Shown here: positions 12,037-22,600 of the stretch, piece by piece | Layout of the letters: the number at the start of each line of letters is the position of its first letter | Position numbering within the stretch: the first letter of the stretch is position 1 | Source of the DNA: Apostichopus californicus | Lineage: Eukaryota; Echinodermata; Holothuroidea; Aspidochirotida; Stichopodidae | DNA length: 43,880 nucleotides | NCBI GenBank assembly: GCA_020650975.1 | Contig: JAIPMN010002948.1 | Location: 1 to 43,880 of the forward strand | Reading direction: 5' to 3' | The notes under the pieces: generated by a model | The model's input: the letters and a program-made list of their open reading frames with translations, nothing else | What the model was told of the DNA's origin: nothing | The model's database searches: none | Translations under genes and position numbers: made by a program

Positions 12037-13814
12037 CGTTCAACTTAAGATGTTTGATTAGTTCCCTAATAGTAATGCAAAAACAAGAATTGGGACCGAG
12101 GATGTTCATTAATAATCATCATGTCATGTGAACAGAAAATTCTTAAAAGTATCCCACATTCTACAAAACTTGTGAGATGATGCCCTCCTGTTGAACAGAT
12201 ATGGAACAAGCTCAAATAACTATTGTCCGTACTACATCCTGGGCACTGTTGTAAATTGGTTTGTAACAATGAAGCCCTTAAGTTAGTTCGACTAATAGGT
12301 TTCTTGGTGAATCAGCAGCTGTAAAAAAGCCAGAGAAATGTAATACATGAAATAAAGAAATTATCAACTAATCTGTTTTTTCTTATTATTGTAATTTTTA
12401 ATATTGTAATTAAGAATATGTTGGTACAAGCAAGTTTCTCATCCAGGGATGGCACTTGGTATTGTGTTATATAGTACACGTTTCTGCAGTAACAGACTGT
12501 GGTTGCCGTGCTTGGTGAAAACAGTCAAAATTGATATAAGAAAAACAAGGAAATGTAAGTTTGTAGAACTTTTATTCATGAATGAATTTATTGTTTTACT
12601 GAAACTATGGTAGGACTTTACAGAAACTGTTAACATATGCATGTTCAAATTTCTTCCTTCTTAACCTAGAGCATCCTGACTCAAGATGCAAACACTGACA
12701 CAAGTGATAGATAGGAATGTCACATCAGGCAGAATCTGAAGAAAAAAAACCATCGATGAAATCACACTTTGAAGGATAAAAATGTAAGACTATCTTTAGT
12801 TAGGGCCTAGGCACAAATTATTGAGATTTCAATACTGTTGACCTTCAAAAGAACATTTGTGCTCTTAGCATCGTGAAACTACCGCATAAGCCTGCCGTTT
12901 TTCAACAAGAAAGCTAAACTTTGCTCATAGTTTAAGTTACATAGGGTAGGTTATGTGCGTAGGAAAGACAGTGACTGGTTTGGCAACAGACAAAGTTAGC
13001 GCCTATTACTGACATAGGCTACGGACCTAGCAAAGCATACCTGTCTTAAATTACCGTTAATTATTAGGAACTTACTATAGGTTTCAGAACAGACTGAAGC
13101 TGGTCGTAAAGTCTACCTGCTACTCACATCAAACAGCTTATTAAGGTCAAGCAAAACAACTGCTTGAAAACGTCAATTAAGTAAGTTGCAGTGACAAATA
13201 TTTGAACACTTCCGCGAAACTATTACCTGTGTTGTATTTCCTCAACAAAACCAAAGCACATCCCACTTTTCTGTTGACCAGAAACAGAACTCAGTCGGTT
13301 GCTAGATATTTTCTAAAAGTTGTGCATGGGAAGGACCAGATGGGAATAAAATTCCAGTAAACTGAAAAGTATAAGTATAAGGGATCTATGGGAAGTTGCC
13401 CTTATGATAGTAAAGGAGATGGGAAAAAGTGGAAGGCAACAGGAAAAGAAATTGAAAACGAAAGAGGAAAAGGGAAGCGAAGAGGAAGAAGAGGAAAGGG
13501 GTGAGGGAAATTGGGGGGGGGGGAGATGAAATGGGGAAGTAACAGGGAATTGTTCATAATTTTTAATTACTATGTATATTTTCTGCAACACATTATCTCT
13601 GCCCCTCAACTGGCCGCTAACCATCTCCATTTTTGCTTTTAGGGAGAGGTTTGTGAAGTCGTGACTTTTCCATACACAGGAGGTGTATGATATCAATAAA
13701 TTAATATAGGTCAAAATTATGAAAATAAAAAGCATAACCTATTTCAATGAAAAGAAAACAGAAGGCAAAATAAACTTTTCTTTTACAACATGTGTTATTT
13801 CCTTCAATTGGAAG

Positions 13815-14050
13815 CAGTGGCATACTAAGCGAAAGCCCGGGCGGTTCACCCTAAGTACCAGTCGGGGGGAGGGGGCATGCCACAGCCCCTCCCCACAAAA
13901 AAGTTCCCCCATATTTTTGTAAATCATTGTGTAATCAGTTCAAAGCTTTGGTCAAATATAGCACCAGTTTGTATTAAACCACCTTACAAACAAACAAATT
14001 TTCTAAAAGGGGAGGGGGTGTCCTCTATAGACGCCTCCCCTGCCACGGGG
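13815..14050. repeat. Possible GC-rich MITE
   Basis: A GC-rich island with runs of G and C starts at AGTGGCATACTAAGCG and ends near CCCCTGCCACGG, so AGTGGCA and TGCCAC could be degraded inverted ends. Composition resembles the other AGTGGC-type elements in this window. Termini and target duplication are not convincing. Confidence 0.25.
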
Positions 14051-14138
14051 TGATCTTTGAAGTCAGTTAAATATGTATTTATATAACTATTTTTAGAAAT
14101 AATGGAAAACTGACTGACACATTTTAGAAAATGGAAAA

Positions 14139-14267
14139 GAGCAAAGAAATTTATGGCTAGACAGTGATTTGAATCAGTGACCTCTTATGACAAGGTCAAA
14201 GGTTACAAACTCAGGGCTAATAATCCAGAGGTAACTGGTTTGGATCTAGCCATAAATTTCTTTGTTC
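14139..14267. repeat. Foldback repeat, 23-bp arms
   Basis: The left arm at 14139-14161 (GAGCAAAGAAATTTATGGCT..) and the right arm at 14245-14267 (..AGCCATAAATTTCTTTGTTC) are inverted complements at about 22 of 23 positions, enclosing about 83 bp. The loop includes GGTTTGGATCT, weakly like a tRNA B box, so a tRNA-related foldback SINE or a small MITE is possible. There is no coding content. Confidence 0.6.
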
Positions 14268-14280
14268 TTATCCCTTAAAG

Positions 14281-14956
14281 CAGGGGTTCCCTAACTGGGG
14301 TGCATGAAACCCCAGGGGGTGTGTGAGTCCATTCCAGGGGGTTCGTGAGACGTTTCTGAAAGTCAAAACTAGACCTAGAGTACTTTTTGTTGAACTAAAA
14401 TCTGATATATCATATAATTTAGTAATGTACAAAAGTCGTACCTATCGACAAACTCTTCAATATTACACTATGAACTTGATCTTTTACGATGCACTGTTAT
14501 GCGTATTATCATGGGCGTAGGAACCGGGGGGGCCCCAGCCCCCCAGTGAAAAATATGGGGGGGCGGAAGGTTCATTCCGCCTCCCCGCTCCGCAAGTCAG
14601 AAAACCCCTTTTTCATTTCCAAATGAGAAAAAAATCTCATTTGGAGCACCAAATTGCATCTAAGGCCAGGTGAAAATGCATAATTATTTACAAAATGGAG
14701 TGGGTGTTTCAAGTGTGCTATATTGCACCAAATTGCATCTGAGGCCACCTGGAAATGCAAAAAAATTCCAAAGGGGAGGGGGACACCCCCTCCCCCAGGC
14801 CAGCCATCAGTCTTCAGCCCCCCCACTCAAAAGTACCTTCCTACGCCACTGCGTATTATAGTATAATAATGACTCAGATCATGTCTCAAAAAGTTGTGGG
14901 TTCGTGGACAACATCCACAGGGGGTTCGTGGGGGGGATAAAGTTAGGGAAACCCTG
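14281..14956. mobile_element. hAT-like non-autonomous element, copy 1
   Basis: The ends are CAGGGGTTCCCTAACT and AGTTAGGGAAACCCTG, a 16-bp near-perfect inverted repeat beginning CAGGGGT, the usual hAT terminus. Both halves are similar to the element at 19506-20027, including GTGAGACGTTTCTGAAAGT and TCATATAATTTAGTAATGTACAA. Copy 1 lacks the transposase remnant present in copy 2 and is interrupted by a second element at 14510-14850. Flanking CTTAAAG occurs on both sides but displaced by a few bases on the right, so the target duplication is only suggestive. Confidence 0.75.
14510..14850. mobile_element. Nested MITE, GGCGTAGGAA ends, 9-bp TSD
   Basis: A 341-bp G/C-run-rich element lies inside hAT-like copy 1. 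Inner ends GGCGTAGGAA and TTCCTACGCC form an inverted repeat. The flanks carry a direct duplication GCGTATTAT (14501-14509 and 14851-14859). The uninterrupted site is seen in copy 2 at about 19917-19925, which has GCGTATTAT only once, proving a later insertion. A duplication of 9-10 bp is more like Mutator-type than hAT (8 bp) elements. Confidence 0.75.
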
Positions 14957-15474
14957 CAGGCTTAAAGTATATGTTCACGAATCGAGCATGTATAACCATA
15001 ATCTGACTTGAACTAGAATATTGGGGGCAATACAAATGACCATTGAATATTTCCGTAAGCCATGTAGTAAATATGCTACAATGTTATTTAATGCAAATAA
15101 AATGTGACTGAAATATATTGTGAATCAAAAGTGGCTGAAGTAAATTATTAAACTTCTTTCTGCTGCAACAAACACACACAACTTGTGTGACATCTTTATC
15201 CCTCACTTGGGATCAACCCTTTATTCTAAATAAAGTAACATTAAAGAAATCAATGGTTAATGTGACACAAATACACTGCCACTAGATACTGGACACTTCT
15301 AATTTACATTTATAAAAAAAAAAAAAAAATTAAGAATGATTTTTTTATATACTTTTAACATACACAAACAATTCATCAACTTGATGTAATGCAAACAGCT
15401 GACACCCACCTGGGTACAACACGATAAATAAAGAAATTGAAACAAAATCAAGAACAATTGCACTTGAGAGTAGC

Positions 15475-15560
15475 ACCATAGTACTCACTACTAAGTTAAA
15501 CTTGGTACTCAAGTAGTACTTGGTACTCAAGTAGAACTTGGTACTCAAGTAGTACTTGAT
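15475..15560. repeat. GTACTCAAGTA minisatellite
   Basis: Three to four units of about 18 bp (TTGGTACTCAAGTAGTAC) are in tandem, with small changes such as GTAGAACTT. The same GTACTC word is scattered at 4605-4835, hinting at a shared satellite origin. It lies downstream of SRBD1, possibly within its 3' UTR. Confidence 0.7.
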
Positions 15561-16225
15561 GTAAATAATGAGGTATTATTTAGCAGAAAAATAAAACAGA
15601 GCATAAATATTTTTTTTTTATCTGTACAAAGTAATTCCAGTTATATTTACACTCCTTTTTTCTTTTCTTATTTAGTTATGAGACAATTCTCAAATGTTGT
15701 GTATTTAAAGAGTTACAAATGTAAATTAGAGGCCATTTAGCTAGAGTCAACCCAAGCCTTTCATCTTTAACAGGGACAAAAAAAAAGAAAAAAGAAAAAA
15801 AAAGGATACTTTGGCTGTAAGGAACTTTTTAAGTATTATGGAAGGTGGATACCCATAAAAGGAATGCCATGAGAAATTTTGTCCAAACTAACTTTATCGA
15901 CTGACCAATAGACACATTCAGGAATCGATGTACTTGCTTTGTAACTTAATAAGTGGCACTTTTAGCAACCAAGTGTCAAGTCAATCATACCATTGCTTCT
16001 TGTTAACTTCTGCTTTACAAGGTTTAAATTTAACCATTCACTTTCCTCTATTGACCTCAAGTGACCTTTGATCCTTCACCAACAACAATAAGTTTGTTGT
16101 TCCCAGCGTTGAGCAAATACTTGCACAGACTAAGTACAGACCGTTACTATGTTGCTTACGAACACTCCGACAACCTGTTACAAACAAAAACTTAAGTAAG
16201 AGTAATACAAAACAGTAACAGCTGT

Positions 16226-16680
16226 GATTGAAACCAATAACACACACAAGTAATAACCTTTGACCTCCTGCAAAGTCTTCAGTATTTTCTGGTTCACATT
16301 TGGAAAAAGAATGTCCAGGTGTCATGAAAGATGTCGTCACTCCGTCAGCTTTTAATTTTGTGCTTGGGAATGTTTGCAAAACTCTTTATCCTCAAAGCAA
16401 AGAAGATAAAGTTCTTTATGAGAGCATATCACATAACCCTCAGTAGCTGCAGATCAAAACCAATAACACACACAAGTGATAACCTTTCACCGCCTGCAAA
16501 GTCTGCAGTATTTTCTGGATCACATTTGGAAAAAGAATGTCCACGAGTCATGAAAGATGTCGTCACTCCGTCAGCTTTTATGTTTGTGCTTGGGAATGTT
16601 TGCAAAACTCTTTATCCTCAAAGAAAAGCAGAGAAAGTTCTATTAGAGAGCATATCACATAACCCTCAGAAGCTGCAGGC
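16226..16680. repeat. 226-bp tandem duplication across SRBD1 stop codon
   Basis: Two consecutive copies at a 226-bp offset (for example ACCAATAACACACACAAG at 16233 and 16459) share most of their length, including GATGTCGTCACTCCGTCAGC and TTTGCAAAACTCTTTATCCT. The right-hand copy contains the last codons and stop of SRBD1 (16655-16657). The left-hand copy ends in a degraded version of the same region and lies in the 3' UTR. The duplication therefore copied the C-terminal coding end and the start of the 3' UTR. Confidence 0.85.
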
Positions 16681-19600
16681 CTATTTTCAGTTTGGAGTGG
16701 TGACCCTTTGAGCCACTGATCGAATCAACAGACACTTCCACTTTGTTTCCTTGAACCACCAGTTTACCCCTCATTTTACTACTGTGGATAAGTCCGTCAC
16801 TCCCGACCCCAACATCTACGAAAGCTCCAAAGCCTACCACATTGACCACCTGCCCGGTCAGCTTTGTTCCTATACGAAGGTCATCTGCAGAGGTTACACC
16901 CTTCTTGAATACAGGCTCTGAGAAATCTTTTAACGAGAAAAAGGATAACAGTTTAACTATAAATTAAGATGATCGTCGGTATCACATTAACAAGGAAATA
17001 GTTTGCCAAACTTGTTAGCCTTGATTAAAATAAGGAAAACAGAAAACTATTGAGTACAAGTGGTTTCTATATTTATTCTTACAGCGTTTTCTTTGGGACT
17101 TGGTAAAGAAAAACAAAATCTAAATTTTGAATGAGAAATTACTCATAACTTTAACCTTACGCTGGAAATTTTCGACATTTAAAAGATACAGGTTTCAACT
17201 TTTGCAAGTTTGACTTTAATCAGTTGAACGTTACAATAATGAAGAAAATCTTCAAAACTGTCAAACTTCCCAGATTAAGAGTCAACAATTTAGGATGTTT
17301 TGGAGATTTTGATTAAACCGTGACAGTTATAAACCACCAGACTGTTGTAGTCTTCAGGGGTTAATTTGAACATTTCAAATCAGACATTTGCAATTTCATA
17401 TTAACAACATTACATACAGTAGAACCTATACAAGACTCCATCGAACAGCTCCTGGAGAGCAAAGTCGCAAACAAATGCTATTAAGTATGTCTTCATATTC
17501 AACAAGGGGCAATTAGCTTCTTAAATGATGATCATAACTTCAGCCCTTATTCTTATATGCAAATTAGGCCAGGTCTTGGTATATTGAATACCACTAACAT
17601 ATATATATTTTAAGCTTGAACTGATTTGTTAATGTTGAGGAAAGATATACATATAATTATAAACTTTCATTTTGGAACTTTGCAAAATGGCTACATGAAG
17701 AGAAACTGGTGAGAAACTAATAAAATCTGAGAACAGAAATGCAAACCAAGTAGGTTCATGAACCCTGATTTAAAATTGACTAGTTTGCCTTCTCTCTCCC
17801 TCTTTCTCTCCCCCCTCCTCCCCTCACCACCACCAGGCCCTGCTTTGCTAGAAGGGCTTGTGTTAGCACTGGTTAAGGAGAATATGCGAGACCTGCTATG
17901 AGAGATCTGTAATTGTTAAAATATTTAAGTCGTCCACTTTTGTCGGACTGTATTTATACTGTATCTTTGTGTTATGCGTTAGTGTTATTTTTGTTAAGTA
18001 TGTGAACCCTCGAGAAATTGCATTACACTGATACTTTTGATATTTACTCTGATGTCTAAGCACTGTGAGTTATACGTTCTGTAGCCTGCTGAGAACGTTT
18101 CATGCCTGTAAATTTCATTAGAATAAAGTTATATACAAAGTAAAAGAGAAACTCAGTTGACATTCGTCTCTAGCCAGTTAACCCGCTAAGATCAAAAAGA
18201 CAAAAAAAAGGAAGAGCATGTGAGTAAGAGTAAAGCCTGCAAGGCCGAATAATAAATAATTATGCAACCATTTCGGTTTGAGTAGAAAACCATTACCAGA
18301 AGGTAGTACTCACCTGAACGGATATCAAAATTTGACGGACTTTTTAGTCCGTCCATGATGATTTTAAGAGTGTGAACATCCACACCGATGTTGTCAGCGA
18401 GAGTTTCATCCCCTGTCAATACAGAGAGACATTCGATATATTCAAATTTGGTCACAAAATGTCACATGACATCATGCATAATTAATGTGCAGGGATATAT
18501 ACAGTACCACAGTCCCAAATTACTATGCAAAGTGGACAAATAACTTTAATACATACTTTTTAAAATATGCAAATATTTGCATTACTTTTTTTTTCTTTTT
18601 TTTTCCGGATACAGTTTGTAAACTCCATTAAGTTTCAAGAAAAAGTGAAAAGCTTACCAGCATTGTGAAGTATTTTGTCCAACATTTGCTTCATTTTACT
18701 GCTGCCCACATCAGCTGTGGATAGGCCAATTATAGACACCAACCTTGTGGAGATAAAAAGAAAAGAAAAAAGGTGGAAAAACCGAAAATGATTATTAAAG
18801 AAATTGCAAAAAAAAATTGAAAAGAGGATAGAAATTTTTGCTTAAGACGAGATTCAAGCAAGCTACCTCATGATGATAATCCTGCGGTCACTGGTCAATT
18901 TGTAATCCTGCGTTCAAGGGGTCTGAGCCCATTCTAGCCAGAAGATTTATTTGCTGAATTAACAAACAAAAGCTAAACGAGATGAACTACCAATCAGCAG
19001 TGGTTTACCCTTACAAAAGCACATCATTCATGTTTTTGACTACACCTCATATCCCAAACCCTGCTCGCTTATTCCCTGGTTTAAAGGGAGTTTGAAATAG
19101 AGCTTGTGAAATGAATGAAGCCAATTAATTAATTAACCTAATTAAATAATTTACTTAACACCCAGCTTTGTTGCTTGCTTTGTTTTCTCTTAACACTCAT
19201 TTGCAGTCAGATGAGTTAAATGGTTTGTCGTTAATATTAGCTCTGCTGTCGAAGATAAAGTTTTCTTGCGATGGTAAAACTGGAATGGAAACTTGGATAA
19301 GAATTTTTTTCTTTTCTTCTTGGAATGAGAATAGGGATTTTGAATGTTCACCTCCTGATGTGCACGAAATGAGATAGTGATTGAGAATTAGATAAAATAA
19401 TAAGGTGCACACTGAAGATTTTTAATACAAGCCTATGCAGATGGCTGGTAACCAAACTCCTCATCTTGGTCATGTTTGCTTTTTGCACCCTTTGATGCTT
19501 TATATCAGGGGTTCCCTAAGTGGGGTGCATTGACCCCCAGGGGATGCGTGAGTCCATCCCAGGGGGTTTGTGAGACGTTTCTGAAAGTAAAAACAAGAGT

Positions 19601-22600
19601 ACTTTTTGTTGAACTCAAATCTGATATGTCATATAATTTAGTAATGTACAAAAGTTGGTCGATGTGCAAACAAAGCTGCGGGCACGCCTTGACGTCGACC
19701 CTGACATGAGGTTGGCACTCTCCAAGACAGCTCAAGAGGATCAAACGCCTCGTGGAGGAAAAACAGCAGCATCAGTCTCATCGCGTGTGATGGGTGGTCG
19801 ATGCGGGATACAATTCGTGATCTGATCTTGAAGTTTCCAAATAAATATTTGTTCATCTCTTGTTTTTTTTATTACAATATTACACTTTGAACTTGATCTT
19901 TTACAAAGCACTTTTATGCGTATTATAGTATAATAATGACTCAGATTGTGTCTAGAAAAGTTGGGGGTTCGTGGACAACTCTGACATCCACAGGGATTCG
20001 TGGGGGGATAAAGTTAGGGAAACCCTGCTTTTTATGATCAAGAAAAGTAGCCCACTCTTCCTCTCTTTTTTTTCTTACCTTTCTGCGGCTTCATATGATT
20101 CGGGATGGATCCATGTTGTGTCGAGAGGGTTATGAGACAGGGTTTCGATGTGTTTCCGTTTCTTGCCTCGACCTTGATGAATCTCCGAACTCGTTTTGCT
20201 GCAATGAGAATAGGTATCGAGAGAAAGCGTGATTGGTACCTGTACTTGTAGCTCTCATATTTAGACTTGATCAAGTCTTTTTCTTTGTCATTAAAAACTA
20301 CGATAAACTTACAAAAAGAAAAAAATTTTCCTTAGTGAAGTTGTTTGTCACAATATCTCTATTATATAAGCTGAAGACTGCAGTTGGGTTTGCTTCTCTT
20401 AAATTCATTCTTTTAATTTTTCAAAATTAATTTTAAACTTTTCAAAAAAAGCAAAGTAAAGAAAAACAATGGGTAACAAATTCCAGGATAAATAATAACG
20501 TAAATGTTACAATGAGGATTATTTTGACTTACCTTTCAACTTTTACTTCTGTTTTATTTTCTGGGGTTTCCGAAGGACTCACTCTGATGAAGCCTGCGCA
20601 TTGCTGAAAGGTTTTTTTGCCGAGCCCTTTTACTTCTTGTAGTTGAGATCTATTGATGAAGGGTCCCTCGCAAACTCTGTGCTTAATTATCTTCGCAGCC
20701 ATTGCTTGTCCGATACCAGCCACATACCTGATGAAATGGATTTAAGAAGGTCATCAGTTTTTGGCCCAAAATATGCTAAAAATCACCGAGCCGTCGAAAT
20801 TGTCTAAATTCATCAATTCTCTTAGTCTGGAACTAATCTGGAGATTTAAAAACCACCAACCAGGAGAAAACTTTCGGCAAATTTGACAAGGAATTTTTAG
20901 CATGCTCGAATACGGGGTCAAAAACTGATGACCTTGAATATTACTGATGACTTTGCTTTGTATTCAATGATAAAGATTGAGCAAAATACATTAGAAAAAT
21001 ATGAAATGCTCAAATGTGGTTAGGCAGGTTTGCTTGGAAAAAAAATGTCCCATCTTCGGATTTACAACTACATCAAAAAGTATCAGTCTGTAGTAATTCA
21101 GTAGTTTATGAGAAATGAGGTACCTTGTACCTAATTAAAATGGATATAATATTAGCAGTGAATTAGTTTTGTATGCAATCACAGTAAGCAAATAACTTTC
21201 AGAAATTACAGGAAATTGCTAAATTTCCATTCAGGGTTAAACTTATTATCAGTCAGGCAGAATTTTTTTGACAAATGCCAGCCAGCGCTTTGCTGAGATG
21301 TACAATAATATCAGAAGAAAAAACCATTATCAAAAATATCATAGTATTTATAGTTACTTTTAGTAGGAAAGCAAGTGAGAATCAAGACTGCTTTTTTTCT
21401 GCATGGTAAAACAATTATTACTACATGCATCAAATAAGGTAAGATCCAGGCAATCACAGGAAATTCTGTGAAGGGGGCTTACCTCAACAGTTCAGCGGAA
21501 CAACTGTTAATATCAACACCGACAAAGCTCACACATTCTTCCACGACGCTCTCTAGCGTTTTCTCCAAAGGACCCTTGGGTAAGTCGTGCTGTACAAAGA
21601 AGCAATGTAATGATATTATTGGAGGAAAGAAAATCAAGAAGGTTGTATTCAGCAATAAGAAAAGACCCTGCAGAGCCAAGGACATTATGCTATCGCCATT
21701 ACATGTCCTGCTAATTGAGGAGGATGACATGGAAGATCAGTCTGAAGCGACCAAGTATGTATGTATTTTAGATCCTCCTACAAGCAGGAACTCGCGAAGA
21801 AGCCTTGTTGGCTTATCAAAGCTACAAGCTGACAGAAGTCAGTCCCTTAGATTCATATTTAACGTCCATGATTATGAATTGTCAACAACTCTGTAACTGA
21901 ACGACATACATTAATCTGGGAGTGACTCGAACCGGGGACCTTATGATTGAAAGGCACCGGCATTAACGACTGAGCTAACACTCCAGGTGTTGGCTATCAC
22001 ATGTTGGCTATCAAGTGTTGGCTATCACTAACAATTATTGCTTTGCCCAGTTCGTATTTGGCAAAATTAATGGTAACGTTAGGAACATTGTGCTTTCATT
22101 TTTTGCTTTTAAATGGTATTATGGTCATTTGTTGCCCTTAAATGTTATAAGTGAGGAATGATACCTCTTTATGTAATACATGCAATCTTTACAGTATTTT
22201 TTCTAGCACCATTTTAAAGTACACATGGATTGCGACAATAAAAGGCAGTGAGGTTTACAAGGTGACTTACACTCTGTATATATTACAATCAGTTGTGAAG
22301 TTGATTCATGATAACACCGCAGATCAATGAAGCTTATTTATTTTTTTTCCACTTCTGTTGTTGTGATTGCTGCTAACCGTCCCCATACAACACACAAAGA
22401 GTAAGCTCTTCCTCACCCAATCTCCCCTCCCCCCCCCACCCTACAGATATGGAATAATAATAAGGGCAAAATAGACACAAGTTGAACAATAACTGGGGGA
22501 ACGGCTTTTGTGAACAATGTTGTTACAAAACCCAGGAAAGAACAGAAACTCCCATCCCCTCCCCACTTCCAATAGCTCAAAAAATTAAGGATGGAAAAAA

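Larger units (their letters stand above)
12037..16654. other. Intergenic region GALNT11 to SRBD1
   Basis: Holds the 5' flank of GALNT11 on one side and the presumed 3' UTR of SRBD1 on the other. Neither transcript end is visible; a minus-strand AATAAA at 15220-15225 is one candidate end for SRBD1. No credible coding exon was found. A 140-codon minus-strand open frame at 13313-13735 comes from a purine-rich low-complexity tract. Repeats present: a GC-rich possible element at about 13815-14050, a foldback at 14139-14267, a hAT-like element at 14281-14956 with a nested insertion, GTACTC repeats at 15475-15560 and the duplicated SRBD1 3' end at 16226-16680. Confidence 0.6.

Noticed and set aside
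13313..13735. 140-codon minus-strand open frame
   Set aside because: Ser/Pro/Phe-rich product of a purine-rich low-complexity tract; no conserved motif, and no partner exons.
16038..16379. 113-codon minus-strand open frame
   Set aside because: Lies in the SRBD1 3' region and partly in the duplicated 3' segment; looks fortuitous.
18871..18935. Box C/D-like snoRNA signal (ATGATGA ... CTGA) on the plus strand
   Set aside because: Opposite strand to the host gene, no terminal stem, and the motifs are short enough to occur by chance.
21468..21896. 142-codon plus-strand open frame
   Set aside because: Its first third is antisense to a confident SRBD1 exon (21589-21483) and the rest is intron; no recognisable domain.
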